Source: Pseudomonadota bacterium (GTDB lineage Bacteria > Pseudomonadota > Gammaproteobacteria > Burkholderiales > Rhodocyclaceae). From it: a stretch of 64,000 bases of DNA. Location: positions 45,740 through 109,739 of the forward strand of contig JAGTRS010000010.1 in NCBI GenBank assembly GCA_018262195.1. The letters run 5' to 3'. Shown here one piece after another: positions 28,703-38,655 of this stretch. The notes beneath the pieces are model-generated. The model did not search any database and had not been told where the DNA came from. It worked only from the letters and a program-made list of their open reading frames with translations. The first letter of the stretch is position 1. Every line of letters starts with the position of its first letter. Made by a program: the position numbers and the translations under genes.

Positions 28703-29434
28703 TTACTTCTTCTTCAGTCGTTCACGCGCCGTGTCGGCTGCGGGTGCTGAGGGGTACTTGGCGATCACCGTTTCCAGCGAACGCTTGGCACCGGTCGGGT
28801 TACCCATTTCCTGCTGGCAGGTCGAAATGGCCAGCCAGGCATCGGGCGCCTTGGCGCTCTCTGCATACTTGGTGGTGACCAGACTTTGCGCTTCGATGGC
28901 CCGCTTGCAGTCACGCTGTGCATACCAGGCGTTGCCCAGCCAGTACTGGGCATTAGGGGCCAGTGAACTGTCCGGATACTTCTGCACAAAGGCACCGAAA
29001 CCCGCGGCGGCATCCTTGTATTTACCTGCCTTGAACTGATTCAGGGCCGATTCGTACTCCTGGCTTTCCTTGGCCGGGTCGCCGGCTGGCTTGGCCACCG
29101 TCCCGCCAGCCGGATCGGCCGCAGCAGCGGGCGTTTCGAACTTGCGTAAACGGGTGTCGAGATCGAGATAAAAGTCCTGCTGGCGCTTCTTGGCGGTCTC
29201 AAGCTCGTAGTTGAGCGTTTCGATCTGGCCGCGCAGGCGGGCGATCTCTTCGGCCTGACGCTGGATCTGGCCTGCCAGATCCAGCTGGGCCTTGGCCTGC
29301 TGGTCGAATCGCGCTTCGGTCTTGATTCTCAGATCGGTGACCTGGCGACGCGCTTCGTCGTCGTCAAAAACACCGGCGTGGGCTTGCACAGCACCCAGCG
29401 CGGCGATCAAAAGGGCGATTCGAACCGGGCGCAT
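28703..29434 (-). CDS. cpoB: Cell division coordinator CpoB (YbgF)
   Basis: A 243-residue periplasmic protein that links Tol-Pal action to PBP1B during septation. A signal peptide (residues 1-20, ending VQAHA) is followed by a coiled coil (about 30-95, QIQRQAEEIARLRGQIETLN) that trimerises the protein and a C-terminal TPR domain (about 120-243) with three repeats such as YPDSSLAPNAQYWLGNAWY. It follows pal by 3 nt. Confidence 0.94.
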   Translation of the reverse strand: MRPVRIALLIAALGAVQAHAGVFDDDEARRQVTDLRIKTEARFDQQAKAQLDLAGQIQRQAEEIARLRGQIETLNYELETAKKRQQDFYLDLDTRLRKFETPAAAADPAGGTVAKPAGDPAKESQEYESALNQFKAGKYKDAAAGFGAFVQKYPDSSLAPNAQYWLGNAWYAQRDCKRAIEAQSLVTTKYAESAKAPDAWLAISTCQQEMGNPTGAKRSLETVIAKYPSAPAADTARERLKKK

Positions 29435-29437
29435 GGC

Positions 29438-29980
29438 TTAGAACTCGCCGCGGCCGTCTGCAGCCTTGTAGAGGATGTCGGCACGACGGTTTTGCGACCA
29501 GGCGGCTTCGTCATGACCAGCATCCTTCGGCTTTTCTTCGCCCAGGCTGACGGACTCGATCTGGCCTTCCTGAACGCCGAGCAGGGTCAGCGAACGCTTG
29601 ACGGCTTCAGCCCGCTTCTGGCCGAGCGACAGGTTGTATTCGCGGCTGCCGCGCTCGTCGGTATTACCCTGGAGCAGAACCTTGAAGCCCTTGTTGGCGA
29701 CCAGATACTTGGCGTGAGCAGCAACCAGATCCTTGTACTCGTCCTTGACGTCGTACTTGTCGAGATCGAAGTAGATGCTGCGCTGTGACAGCTTGCTCTT
29801 CGGATCGGTCAGTTCGCGCGGCAGACCGCTGGCATCAACGCCACCGGCAGTAACGGAAGTGACGCCGGTACCTGAACCGCTACGCGACTCGACCGGGGCG
29901 CCGCCGTCTTCCGGCAGGGGGGTAGTGGAACAGGCAGCCAGCAGGGCCGACAGCAGGGCAGGGATCAGCAGTTTCTTCAT
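29438..29980 (-). CDS. pal: Peptidoglycan-associated lipoprotein Pal
   Basis: A 180-residue outer-membrane lipoprotein. The lipobox LLAAC places the acylated Cys at 17. The C-terminal OmpA-like domain (about 65-178) has the peptidoglycan-binding signature LQGNTDERGSREYNLSLGQ. Pal anchors the outer membrane to the cell wall and binds TolB. The gene sits 18 nt after tolB. Confidence 0.96.
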   Translation of the reverse strand: MKKLLIPALLSALLAACSTTPLPEDGGAPVESRSGSGTGVTSVTAGGVDASGLPRELTDPKSKLSQRSIYFDLDKYDVKDEYKDLVAAHAKYLVANKGFKVLLQGNTDERGSREYNLSLGQKRAEAVKRSLTLLGVQEGQIESVSLGEEKPKDAGHDEAAWSQNRRADILYKAADGRGEF

Positions 29981-29998
29981 GTGGTTCTCCGGTGAGGA

Positions 29999-31279
29999 TT
30001 ATTGAAAGTAAGGGCCCCAGGCCGGTTCGCGCACATCACCTGCGGCAACCGAGAGGCGTTGTTTGATCCTGCCATCGCTGGAGACAGCCGATAGTACGCC
30101 GCGACCGCCAATTTCAGTGGCGATCAGGATCATGCGGCTGTTGGGGGCGAAGCTGGGTGATTCGTCCTTGTTTGAATCGCTCACCACCTGCACCTGGCGG
30201 CTGGCCAGGTCCATCACGGCAAGCTGGAAGCGGCCTTCACGACGACTGATGAAGGCAAGGCTCTTGCCATCCGGCGCCGGGCGCGGCGAAACGTTGTAAC
30301 TGCCTTCAAAGGTGACGCGACGGGCATCACCACCGCTGGCGCCGACCTGATAGACCTGCGGGCTGCCACCCCGATCGGAGGTGAAGTAGATCGTGCCGCC
30401 GTCAGCCGAGTAACGCGGCTCGGTATCGATGCCGGAGGACTGGGTAATGCGTTGCAGGCCACTACCATCGGCATTGACCGAGTAAATCTGCGAATTGCCA
30501 TCCTTGGACAGGACAACGGCCAGCTTGCGACCATCCGGCGCCCAGGCTGGCGCGGAATTGGAACCCTTGAAGTTGGCAACAATGTGGCGCTGACCGGAAG
30601 CCAGGGTGTGCACGTAGATGACCGGCTTCTTCTTCTCGAACGAAACGTAGGCCAGACGTCCGCCATCCGGCGACCAGACCGGCGAAATGATCGGCTCGAT
30701 CGAACTCAGCGCTGTTGCGGCGTTCTGGCCATCCGAATCGGCGATCTGCAGCAGGAACTGGCCGCGCGCCTTGACAACATAGGCGATGCGGGTCGAGAAC
30801 ACGCCCTTCTCACCAGTCAGCTTTTCATAGATATAGTCAGCAATACGGTGGCCGGCAGCACGCAGCTGGCTATTGCTGGTGACGTAAGCCGCCCCGCCCA
30901 ACGAAACACCTTTCTGCGTATCGTACAGTCGGAAACGGGCTTCCATACGACCATCGGCGCTGCGAGCGATGCTGCCGGCGGCGAGAGCATCCGCCCCTTT
31001 GCCTTTCCAGTCGGCGTGATTGACCGGGGCGTTTTCGTCAAAGGCAGCGGTGCCGTTATCGATCAGCTTGAACAGGCCACTGCGTTCCAGATCGGAACGC
31101 ACTGTCGCGGTAATCACGCGTGAAGCGGTCGGGTCGCCGGGGAAATCGACGATGGTCACCGGAATGCGGTTGGCGCCGGCGCCGGTAATCTCGATGGAAA
31201 GCTGAGCCTGAGCCAGACCAGTTACACACAAGGCCAGGGCAAGAAAAATACGACGGGAAATTCGGGACATTGCGTTCAT
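29999..31279 (-). CDS. tolB: Tol-Pal system translocation protein TolB
   Basis: A 426-residue periplasmic protein. A signal peptide (SRISRRIFLALALCVTGLAQA) is followed by an N-terminal alpha/beta domain and a C-terminal six-bladed propeller with repeats such as SPVWSPDGGRLAYVSFE, APAWAPDGRKLAVVLS and PSFAPNSRMILIATE. It shuttles between TolA and Pal. The ATG at 31279 is chosen since it opens the signal peptide; another ATG follows three codons later. The longer frame upstream lies in tolA. Confidence 0.95.
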   Translation of the reverse strand: MNAMSRISRRIFLALALCVTGLAQAQLSIEITGAGANRIPVTIVDFPGDPTASRVITATVRSDLERSGLFKLIDNGTAAFDENAPVNHADWKGKGADALAAGSIARSADGRMEARFRLYDTQKGVSLGGAAYVTSNSQLRAAGHRIADYIYEKLTGEKGVFSTRIAYVVKARGQFLLQIADSDGQNAATALSSIEPIISPVWSPDGGRLAYVSFEKKKPVIYVHTLASGQRHIVANFKGSNSAPAWAPDGRKLAVVLSKDGNSQIYSVNADGSGLQRITQSSGIDTEPRYSADGGTIYFTSDRGGSPQVYQVGASGGDARRVTFEGSYNVSPRPAPDGKSLAFISRREGRFQLAVMDLASRQVQVVSDSNKDESPSFAPNSRMILIATEIGGRGVLSAVSSDGRIKQRLSVAAGDVREPAWGPYFQ

Positions 31280-31301
31280 TTTCAAAAGGTTTCGCGCGAT
31301 T

Positions 31302-32087
31302 TTACTCTTCATACGGCTTGTATTTGATTTCCAGTTCCCGCTTGAAAAGCGACGGGTCATCCGGCTTCGGCAAGGGTGAGGATTTGCGGATGGCGCGCTC
31401 AATGGCGCTATCCAGCGTAGAGTTGCCACTCGAGCGTTTCAGCTTGACGTCGAGCACTTCACCGGTCGGCAATTGGCTGACGTCGAAAACCGCCTCCGGG
31501 TTGCCCTGAATTGCCGGTGGCAACATGATGTTGCCACGAACCTTGACGCGAATCTTGGTCGCGTAATCGGCCAATCCACGCTTGTTCGACGACGCGCGCT
31601 GCTCAGCTTCTGCCGCTGCCGCATTGGCCATTTGCTGGGTATTCGGGCGCGGCTTCAGGTCGGCGGTTTCGCGCGACAGCTCCTTGCTGAAATCAAACTT
31701 GGGCTGCGGTTTGACTTCCGGCTTTGGCGGTTCAGGCTTTTTCGGCTCAGGCTTAGGCGGTTCCGGTTTCTTGGGTTCCGGCTTTTTCTTTTCTTCCTTG
31801 ACCACGATTTCCGGCTTTTTCAGCACTGGTTCTGGTTTCGGCTCAACCTTGGGAAGCGGTTTCGGCTCCGGTTTCACTTCCGGCTCGGGCGGCGGCGGAG
31901 GCGGCGGAACCACCTGTGCCGGCATCGGCCGCGGCGACCATAGCTCGACTTCCATCACCTCCGGCTTGCTACGCTTCCATTGCACCCCAAAAAACAGGAA
32001 GGCGAGCAAGGCCACGTGCACCAGGACGGTGAACGCCAATGCGTATTTCTTGCCGGGCTCTTCAGGTTTGTCGAGGATCATGTCCAC
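31302..32087 (-). CDS. tolA: TolA, energy-transducing protein of the Tol-Pal system
   Basis: A 261-residue inner-membrane-anchored protein: one N-terminal helix (about 15-34), a long Pro/Lys/Glu-rich spacer (about 50-140, many PEPKPEPKKPE repeats) and a C-terminal TonB-like domain (about 175-261; GNIMLPPAIQGNPEAVFDV). The spacer is proline-rich rather than the Ala-rich helix of E. coli TolA, as in many betaproteobacteria. TolA couples TolQR proton flow to TolB and Pal. It directly follows tolR. Confidence 0.93.
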   Translation of the reverse strand: MDMILDKPEEPGKKYALAFTVLVHVALLAFLFFGVQWKRSKPEVMEVELWSPRPMPAQVVPPPPPPPEPEVKPEPKPLPKVEPKPEPVLKKPEIVVKEEKKKPEPKKPEPPKPEPKKPEPPKPEVKPQPKFDFSKELSRETADLKPRPNTQQMANAAAAEAEQRASSNKRGLADYATKIRVKVRGNIMLPPAIQGNPEAVFDVSQLPTGEVLDVKLKRSSGNSTLDSAIERAIRKSSPLPKPDDPSLFKRELEIKYKPYEE

Positions 32088-32495
32088 TTACTTGCTGGCG
32101 CTCGCAGTTTCCAGGCCAACTCTTTGGAACCCGGCACGCTTGGCCTCATCCAGCACTTCGATCACGTTCTTGTACTGGGTTTCCTTGGCGCCAGCGATCA
32201 GGATCGGCGTCGTGTCGTCGGCAGCCTTCAAGACGGCCAGTTCGGCCTTCAGTTCCTTTATGCCCTTCAGCTTGGTTTCGTCGCCCTTGATGTTGAATAG
32301 CGACAGGCTGCCATCGTCCTTGATCTGCACCTTGATGTACTTGTCCGGCTTCTGCGGTGCCGTACCTGAGGCAGGCAGATCGACCGAACCGGTCGTCATC
32401 ATTGGCGTTGCCACCATAAAGATGACGAGCAGCACCAACATGACGTCGATGTAAGGAACGACGTTGATTTCGCTTTTTAGACGGCGCTGGCGCAT
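32088..32495 (-). CDS. tolR: TolR, Tol-Pal proton-channel subunit
   Basis: A 135-residue ExbD/TolR protein. The single helix near the N-terminus (NVVPYIDVMLVLLVIFMVATP) contains the essential Asp of the proton path, and the periplasmic domain follows (SVDLPASGTAPQKPDKYIKV). Spacing to tolQ is 3 nt and to tolA none. Confidence 0.95.
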   Translation of the reverse strand: MRQRRLKSEINVVPYIDVMLVLLVIFMVATPMMTTGSVDLPASGTAPQKPDKYIKVQIKDDGSLSLFNIKGDETKLKGIKELKAELAVLKAADDTTPILIAGAKETQYKNVIEVLDEAKRAGFQRVGLETASASK

Positions 32496-32498
32496 GGC

Positions 32499-33176
32499 TT
32501 AACGCATCTGCCGCTGGAGAATATTGGAGAACTCCTCCATGAACGACTCGTAGCGGGTGGCCAGACGGTCAATGTCATGCGAGAAGCGGTTGTATGCGAG
32601 CACTGCCGGGATCGCGGCAAACAGGCCGATGGCGGTGGCGACCAGTGCTTCGGCAATGCCGGGAGCAACGGAAGCCAGGGTGGCCTGGCCGACGTTCGAC
32701 AGACCGCGGAAAGCGTGCATGATGCCCCAGACGGTACCGAACAGACCGATGTACGGACTGACCGAACCAACCGAAGCGAGGAAGGAGAGGTGTGACTCGA
32801 GCGCGTCCATCTCGCGCTGGTAGGTTGCACGCATGGCGCGGCGGGAGCCGTCGACGATGTCCTTCGGGTCGAGGTTCTTCTGGCCCTTGAGCTTGGTGAA
32901 TTCGCGGAAGCCGGCCTCGAAGATGCGCTCCATCGACCCCGCGTGATGACGATCATTGACCGCGCTGTTGAACAGGTTGTTCAGATCACCACCGGACCAG
33001 AAATCACGCTCGAACGTCTCGGTCTTCTCGCGAGCCTGCTTGACCGAAAACAGCTTCATGAAGATGTAGTACCAGGACATGAAGGAGACGCCGGCGAGCA
33101 GGGCCATGACAGCCTGGACGACCGCACTGGCCTGGAGAATCAGATGGAGGATGGAAAGATCCTGGGTGACGTTCAT
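32499..33176 (-). CDS. tolQ: TolQ, Tol-Pal proton-channel subunit
   Basis: A 225-residue ExbB/TolQ protein with three membrane helices; the typical core is FLASVGSVSPYIGLFGTVWG and then ATAIGLFAAIPAVLAYNRF. It forms the pentamer around TolR. Its ATG overlaps the ybgC stop by ATGA. Confidence 0.95.
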   Translation of the reverse strand: MNVTQDLSILHLILQASAVVQAVMALLAGVSFMSWYYIFMKLFSVKQAREKTETFERDFWSGGDLNNLFNSAVNDRHHAGSMERIFEAGFREFTKLKGQKNLDPKDIVDGSRRAMRATYQREMDALESHLSFLASVGSVSPYIGLFGTVWGIMHAFRGLSNVGQATLASVAPGIAEALVATAIGLFAAIPAVLAYNRFSHDIDRLATRYESFMEEFSNILQRQMR

Positions 33177-33595
33177 TTAAGCGCTTCCAGTTTTTGATGC
33201 AGGAAATCAGGGATGGCAGCCGGCGTCATGGTAGCCATGTTGACGCAGGCAATTTCAACAGTGCCGGTAACCAGTTCAACATCGCCGCGACGGACGTGCT
33301 GACGGAAGACAACGCGAACACGGGTCAGCTTCTCGACTTCGAGACCGACAATCAGCTCATCGTCGAGACGCGCCGGCTTCAGATACTCGCAGCTCGCCTT
33401 GCGCGCCACGAAGCCAATGCCCGCCTCTTCGGCCAAGGCCGATTGGTCATGGCCGGCAAAACGCATCCACTCGGTACGGCAACGTTCGAAGAATTTCAGG
33501 TAATTGGCGTAGTAAACGACACCGCCGGCATCCGTATCCTCGTAATAAACGCGGACAGGAATCGAGAAGGCGTTGGGTTTCGGCTCGTATTTCAT
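33173..33595 (-). CDS. ybgC: Acyl-CoA thioesterase YbgC (hotdog fold)
   Basis: A 140-residue 4HBT-type thioesterase, the usual first gene of tol-pal operons. The catalytic Asp lies in VYYEDTDAGGVVYYANYLKF, and ARKASCEYLKPARLDDEL follows. YbgC acts on acyl-CoA or acyl-ACP and is thought to tie lipid synthesis to the envelope machinery. It overlaps both the upstream RnfD-like gene and tolQ by 4 nt. Confidence 0.94.
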   Translation of the reverse strand: MKYEPKPNAFSIPVRVYYEDTDAGGVVYYANYLKFFERCRTEWMRFAGHDQSALAEEAGIGFVARKASCEYLKPARLDDELIVGLEVEKLTRVRVVFRQHVRRGDVELVTGTVEIACVNMATMTPAAIPDFLHQKLEALK

Positions 33596-34443
33596 CCCGG
33601 GATTTTACCTTGCGCCGCAACAATGTTTTGTAACGATCTGTTTCCATGCCAATTGTGACGTTTTCCCGGCCAGATCGAATCCCATAAGGGCACCAGCGGT
33701 GCCAGACACAAAAGTGCCCACAACGCCCCATTCGGCCGGTAAAACAGGAACTGCCAGCTGAAAGCGACGACAGCCACCAGCGCAACGTGCAAACGCCGCG
33801 CCACGGGGCGGTCGGGCAGTGTCATCGGGTCGGAGATCATGAAAAAGGCAAACAACAGCAACGCGCCGTTCAAAGCCTGATGACAGAAGATCTCCCACGC
33901 CCGCTCGAAGCTGTGGCCAAGTTGAAACATTCTGGCGGCAACGAGGCCGAGAAAGATGGCCAGAAACAGCCACGAAGCGTCGTCACGGCGGGCCCGCTGG
34001 GCAACCAGCGCACCAAGACCAATCAGCCAGACGGCGACACCGAGGTCGTTACCCCATTGCCCCGGCGAAACCCAGGCGCCGGGCAAGGCCAGCAGCGCCA
34101 CCCCAACGCCAAAATTGGCCGGATTGAACACATGCTTGCCGCGCACGCGAATGAGGAACTTGCCGCTGATCGCCAGACAGGCCACCAGCGGATGCAGCCA
34201 CAGACTGTCGGCCCGCAGCAGAAGCGACAGCCCGAAGCCGGTGATCATTGGGCTGAGATAGCCAACGCCCCGCAAGCCAAGAACACGCAGCCAGAAAGCC
34301 TGTGTGGCCGCTGCCGAAGCCAGTGCCAGCGCCATCTGCAAGGGCAGCAGGCTGAAATCGCGCAACAACACTCCAGCCGTCAGCAGGATTGCCTGAAAGC
34401 CGATCTGGAAAATGCGGGCATCTATCGCCATCGGGGGCCGCAT
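33592..34443 (-). CDS. RnfD/NqrB-like membrane protein
   Basis: A 283-residue inner-membrane protein with about eight helices. The sequence GKHVFNPANFGVGVALLALPGAW and the C-terminal MISDPMTLPDRPVARRL resemble the NqrB/RnfD family of electron-transport membrane subunits. I cannot see the Thr motif that carries covalent FMN in NqrB and RnfD, and no other rnf gene is near, so it is not a normal Rnf subunit. It lies 5 nt after the DUF2330 gene and overlaps ybgC, so these genes are one transcript with the tol operon. Function unknown. Confidence 0.7.
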   Translation of the reverse strand: MRPPMAIDARIFQIGFQAILLTAGVLLRDFSLLPLQMALALASAAATQAFWLRVLGLRGVGYLSPMITGFGLSLLLRADSLWLHPLVACLAISGKFLIRVRGKHVFNPANFGVGVALLALPGAWVSPGQWGNDLGVAVWLIGLGALVAQRARRDDASWLFLAIFLGLVAARMFQLGHSFERAWEIFCHQALNGALLLFAFFMISDPMTLPDRPVARRLHVALVAVVAFSWQFLFYRPNGALWALLCLAPLVPLWDSIWPGKRHNWHGNRSLQNIVAAQGKIPG

Positions 34444-34448
34444 TTCCC

Positions 34449-35846
34449 TTATTTGGCGGCGCCGTTACCCCACAACCCATCCCACCACGGTTTCTGCGGT
34501 GGCACCGGCGGCAGGGTCAGTTTCTTGCGAATGGCGTTGATGTCGCCACCGGTCAGGGTGGCCAGCTGCTGGGCTTCGTTTTCCTGACGTTTGATCACGC
34601 TCTCGAGATAAGGCTTGGCTTCCGGGCAGGCGTTCGGCTCGACCTTGGCCGGGTGGCGCAGGACATAGCGGGTCTGGAAGTTCTGGCGGTCCTTGGTTTC
34701 CTGGAACATCAGGTCTTCCGGGAAGGTTTCCGGGGTGTAGCGGACGTGCAGGCGAGTCAGCATCACCGGCTGGGCACCGCCCCCGGGGAATGGCCGCGGC
34801 GGCATGATGCGCGCCTGCGGCTGGCCGGGCAGCGGCATGGGTTGTACATCGCTATTCGGCGCGCCCACCCAGAAGACGCCAGCCTTGCGCAGCTCTTCCG
34901 GTGACAGCGGATCGGCCGCACACGGGTCACACCACCCCATATCCCAGAAATACTCGGTGAAGACAGCACGATAGCCTTCTTTCTTCGCCTGTTCGCCGAA
35001 CATCGATTTATAGAAGTTGCGGAATTCGTCGCCCTGTTTCAGAAAAACCGGCAGGTCCATATTAGCTGGCAGCTTGACCGTACGGTAGTTGCTGGTCTCG
35101 ACACGGCCATTCTTGGTCAGCATGTAGGCGATCAGATCCTGCGGGCCATTGGCGTTGGCCATGCCGAGGCGGATCGGCAGCATGAATTTCTCGGACTCAT
35201 AGGCAAACTGTAGGGGGCGCAGCATCGTGAAACCTGTCTTGGCCTGCTCGGCCAGATTCACTTTCGCCACGAAGAATTTCATGTTCTGACGAATGTACGG
35301 GGCCAGCGCCTTGGCCGAATTGGCCGGAATGCGGTAGCCACTCTGCTTGAGCCAGGTTTCCAGGCCATCCGACTGGGTGGCCGAGAGGATCACGATGTCG
35401 TATTCGCCAACCGTGTAGCTGGCTTCGATGGTCACGCCGAGTGCCTTGGCGGCGGCCGCTCCACCAACCGAGGCGGCGGCCGGAACCGGCGCGTCGGCCT
35501 TGCGCATCATTTCGTAGACGCGACGCTCGCAGGGATTGGGATCGTAATACTCAGCCAGTCGCGGGGCCGAATAGGCATCGAGCCGGTCAAAGGTTTTCTT
35601 GTCGCCGACGTTGATCTGGCCCTTCTGCAGCACGGTCGGCACGGGCACGACCAGTGCGAACTCCTTCGCATCGCCCTTGTAGTCGTTGAGCATGCTGACC
35701 ACGGTCTTGTCGCCGTCACGAACGACAATGACCTGTGAGGCTTCATTGAACAGATTGGCATCGGCCTTGCCGACGTAAAAGCCGCAAAAAGCCTGCGCTG
35801 AGCCAACGACGGCGGCCAACGCGCCGGCAACGAGCATTTTCTTCAT
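34449..35846 (-). CDS. DUF2330 domain-containing exported protein
   Basis: A 465-residue exported protein with a signal peptide (residues 1-19, ending GSAQA) followed directly by CGFYVGKADANLFNEASQVI, the start of the DUF2330 domain, with ALVVPVPTVLQKGQI and MRPLQFAYESEKFMLPIRLG further on. Near the C-terminus is a Pro/Gly-rich stretch and a conserved Trp cluster (WWDGLWG). Cysteines after the signal, around ERRVYE and in WCDPCAADP suggest disulfides. The family has no known function. It begins the cluster that runs into tol-pal, 68 nt after ruvB. Confidence 0.8.
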   Translation of the reverse strand: MKKMLVAGALAAVVGSAQAFCGFYVGKADANLFNEASQVIVVRDGDKTVVSMLNDYKGDAKEFALVVPVPTVLQKGQINVGDKKTFDRLDAYSAPRLAEYYDPNPCERRVYEMMRKADAPVPAAASVGGAAAAKALGVTIEASYTVGEYDIVILSATQSDGLETWLKQSGYRIPANSAKALAPYIRQNMKFFVAKVNLAEQAKTGFTMLRPLQFAYESEKFMLPIRLGMANANGPQDLIAYMLTKNGRVETSNYRTVKLPANMDLPVFLKQGDEFRNFYKSMFGEQAKKEGYRAVFTEYFWDMGWCDPCAADPLSPEELRKAGVFWVGAPNSDVQPMPLPGQPQARIMPPRPFPGGGAQPVMLTRLHVRYTPETFPEDLMFQETKDRQNFQTRYVLRHPAKVEPNACPEAKPYLESVIKRQENEAQQLATLTGGDINAIRKKLTLPPVPPQKPWWDGLWGNGAAK

Positions 35847-35914
35847 GGAATCCTCCCGGGATGAAGCTCTATTAACGCATCATAGCCCGGGATGGTGGAC
35901 CGCCGAGTCAGCCT

Positions 35915-36976
35915 TTATTCTTCGGCGAGCAGGTCGCGCACGACGGCGCTGTTCGGTTCGGCCAGGCCAAGATGTCGATAGATGGCCGGCGTCGCGATGC
36001 GGCCGCGCAGAGTGCGCTGCAGGTAGCCCTGCTGGATCAGGTAAGGTTCCAGCACATCCTCGATGGTGTCACGCGCTTCGCCGATGGCCGCAGCCAGGTT
36101 GTCGACGCCCACCGGTCCGCCACCGAACTTGTCGATCACGGCCGACAACAGCTTGCGATCCATGATGTCTAGCCCGGCCGGGTCGACGTCGAGCATGTGC
36201 AGCGCGGCATCGGCCACCTGGCGAGTGATGTTGCCGTCTGCCTTGACCTCGGCGTAGTCACGGACACGACGCAGCAGGCGGTTGGCGATGCGCGGCGTAC
36301 CACGCGAACGCTTGGCGATTTCAAACGAACCTTCCGGATCGATCGGCGCATTGAGCAAGGAAGCCGAGCGACTGACGATGCTCTTCAGTTCTTCCGCAGT
36401 GTAGAACTCCAGCCGGGCGACGATGCCGAAGCGGTCGCGCAGCGGGTTGGTCAGCATGCCGGCCCGGGTCGTCGCACCGACCAGCGTGAAGGGCGGCAAA
36501 TCGAGTTTGACCGAACGGGCGGCCGGGCCTTCGCCAATCATGATGTCGATCTGGAAATCCTCCAGCGCTGGGTAGAGAATTTCCTCGACCACCGGGCTGA
36601 GTCGATGGATTTCATCGATGAACAGCACGTCGTGCGGTTCGAGATTAGTCAGGATGGCAGCGAGGTCGCCGGCCCGTTCAAGCACAGGGCCTGAAGTCTG
36701 GCGCAGGTTGACGCCCATTTCGGCGGCAACGATGTGGGCCAGCGTCGTCTTGCCCAGCCCCGGCGGACCGAAGAGCAGCACGTGGTCTAGCGATTCGCTG
36801 CGCTGACGGGCAGCCTGGATGAAGATCTCCAGCTGTTCGCGGATTTTCACCTGACCCGTGTAGTCGGCCAGCCGCTTGGGGCGCAGGGCGCGTTCGAGCG
36901 CTTCTTCCTGCGCCGACTTGGTTTGCGGCGCAATGATGCGGTCGACTGCAGGAATCAGTTTGTCGGTTTCGATCAT
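35915..36976 (-). CDS. ruvB: Holliday junction branch-migration ATPase RuvB
   Basis: A 353-residue AAA+ motor with Walker [16 protein letters not shown], Walker [13 protein letters not shown], sensor 1 [10 protein letters not shown], arginine finger region and the C-terminal winged helix ([20 protein letters not shown]). It drives branch migration with RuvA. Its ATG overlaps the stop of the AI-2E-type exporter gene, which here splits ruvA from ruvB. Confidence 0.97.
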   Translation of the reverse strand: MIETDKLIPAVDRIIAPQTKSAQEEALERALRPKRLADYTGQVKIREQLEIFIQAARQRSESLDHVLLFGPPGLGKTTLAHIVAAEMGVNLRQTSGPVLERAGDLAAILTNLEPHDVLFIDEIHRLSPVVEEILYPALEDFQIDIMIGEGPAARSVKLDLPPFTLVGATTRAGMLTNPLRDRFGIVARLEFYTAEELKSIVSRSASLLNAPIDPEGSFEIAKRSRGTPRIANRLLRRVRDYAEVKADGNITRQVADAALHMLDVDPAGLDIMDRKLLSAVIDKFGGGPVGVDNLAAAIGEARDTIEDVLEPYLIQQGYLQRTLRGRIATPAIYRHLGLAEPNSAVVRDLLAEE

Positions 36977-38028
36977 GCGAGTGGTTCCTCACGAATCCAG
37001 CGCTGCAACAGCATGTCGCCAAGGGCCAGCAACACCGGCCCGAGAAAGATACCGATGAAGCCGAAGACCAGTACACCACCCAGTACGCCAAGGGCGATGA
37101 GCAGGATGGAAAGGCCGGCGCCACGGGCAATCAGAACGGGTTTGACGAAGTTGTCGATGCTGCTGATCACGAACAGGCCGTAGAGCGCCATGAATATCGC
37201 CCAGCCGGTCTGGCCTTCGCTGTACAGCCAGGCGGCTGCACCGCCCCAGATCAGCGGCGGGCCAATCGGAATCATCGACAGGAAGAAGGTGGCGAAACCG
37301 AGCAGCATGGCCTGTGGCACGCCGGCAATCAGGAAGCCGATCATCGCCACGGTACCCTGTGCCGCTGCCGTGCCGACGATGCCGAGCATGACGCCGACCA
37401 CCGTGCCACGCGCCTTGTCCATCATGTTCTCGCCAAGTTCACCGCCCAGCTTGCGGGCGCCGACATACAGGGCGTTGCTGATCGCCGCACCGTCGCGGTA
37501 GAGAAAGAAGGTGACGAACAGGACCAGCGCCAGTTGCAGCAGGCCATTGGCCGCAATGCCGCCGAGCGCCAGCGCCAGTTGCCGGGCCGGGGCGATCAGT
37601 TGTTTGACCAGCGTATTGAGTTCTTCGCGGTTACCAGCCAGGCGATGCCAGTTCGCCTCTATTTCACCGCCGAAGAAGGGCAAGCCACTCAACCAGCCCG
37701 GTGGTTCGGCCGGTAGCCCCAGCTCGATGTAGGGCTTGAGGAAATCGATCAGGTTATCGGCGCCATTGGCCAGCGAGCCGGCCAGAAAGACGGTTGGCAG
37801 CAGCATGACCAGAATCAGCGCCAGCGTCATCAGCGAAGCGCCCAGCGTGTCGCGCCCACCCAGTCGCGGCAGCAGCTTTTCGGCGTAAAAGCGCCAGGTA
37901 CACATCCAGACGACAAAGGCGAACAGCACGGCGCCGATGAAAGGCAACAACACGGTGACGCAGCCGATGATCAGCAGCACCACCAGCGCAACCTGCGCCA
38001 GCCGCTTGGGGTTTTCTTCGCTGATCAT
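36973..38028 (-). CDS. AI-2E transporter family (PerM-like) membrane protein
   Basis: A 351-residue inner-membrane protein with about seven helices. Family motifs include the C-terminal [20 protein letters not shown] followed by [15 protein letters not shown]. Members have been linked to autoinducer-2 export or Na+/H+ antiport, but the substrate here is unknown. It lies between ruvA and ruvB and shares bases with both, so it is cotranscribed with repair genes. Confidence 0.85.
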   Translation of the reverse strand: MISEENPKRLAQVALVVLLIIGCVTVLLPFIGAVLFAFVVWMCTWRFYAEKLLPRLGGRDTLGASLMTLALILVMLLPTVFLAGSLANGADNLIDFLKPYIELGLPAEPPGWLSGLPFFGGEIEANWHRLAGNREELNTLVKQLIAPARQLALALGGIAANGLLQLALVLFVTFFLYRDGAAISNALYVGARKLGGELGENMMDKARGTVVGVMLGIVGTAAAQGTVAMIGFLIAGVPQAMLLGFATFFLSMIPIGPPLIWGGAAAWLYSEGQTGWAIFMALYGLFVISSIDNFVKPVLIARGAGLSILLIALGVLGGVLVFGFIGIFLGPVLLALGDMLLQRWIREEPLA

Positions 38029-38606
38029 CAGACCTTCGACAACAGTTTGAGCGCCTGCCGGATGCCGTCGGACGTACTGACATCGGCCGGCAAGGCTTTC
38101 ATCGCCGAGGCGGCTTCCTTTTCGTTGTAGCCGAGAGCGAGCAGGGCATTGGAAATATCCTGCTTGGCGTCGTCGACCGCTGCGTGCAGCGAAACACCGG
38201 TCGCATCGGCCAGCTTGCCCTTCAGTTCGAGCAGCAGGCGTTCGGCGGTCTTCTTGCCGATACCGGGAATCTTGATCAGGCGCCCCAATTCCTGCTGGGC
38301 CACCGCCGCCGAAAGGTCATTGACCGACAGGCCGGAAAGCACCGAGAGTGCCGTGCGGGCACCGATGCCTGAAACCTTCAGCAACTGGCGGAAGGCGAAG
38401 CGCTCGGCTTCCGTCAGGAAACCATAGAGATAGTGACCATCCTCACGCACCGCGAAATGGGTCAGCAGTTTCGTCTTCTCGCCCGCCGCCGGCAGGTTGT
38501 AGAAGGTGCTCATCGGCACGTCGAGTTCATAGCCAACGCCATTCACATCGAGCACGATCTGCGGGGGATTCTTTTCGGCGAGGATGCCGGTCAGTCGTCC
38601 GATCAT
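38028..38606 (-). CDS. ruvA: Holliday junction DNA-binding protein RuvA
   Basis: A 192-residue protein. Domain I is an OB fold ([20 protein letters not shown]), domain II carries the helix-hairpin-helix motifs ([38 protein letters not shown]), and domain III (about 145-192) contacts RuvB. It lies 49 nt after ruvC. Confidence 0.97.
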   Translation of the reverse strand: MIGRLTGILAEKNPPQIVLDVNGVGYELDVPMSTFYNLPAAGEKTKLLTHFAVREDGHYLYGFLTEAERFAFRQLLKVSGIGARTALSVLSGLSVNDLSAAVAQQELGRLIKIPGIGKKTAERLLLELKGKLADATGVSLHAAVDDAKQDISNALLALGYNEKEAASAMKALPADVSTSDGIRQALKLLSKV

Positions 38607-38655
38607 TTCGGGGCAATCTCTTTCTGGAAAAAGTACTGTATTTTCACACAGTTTC

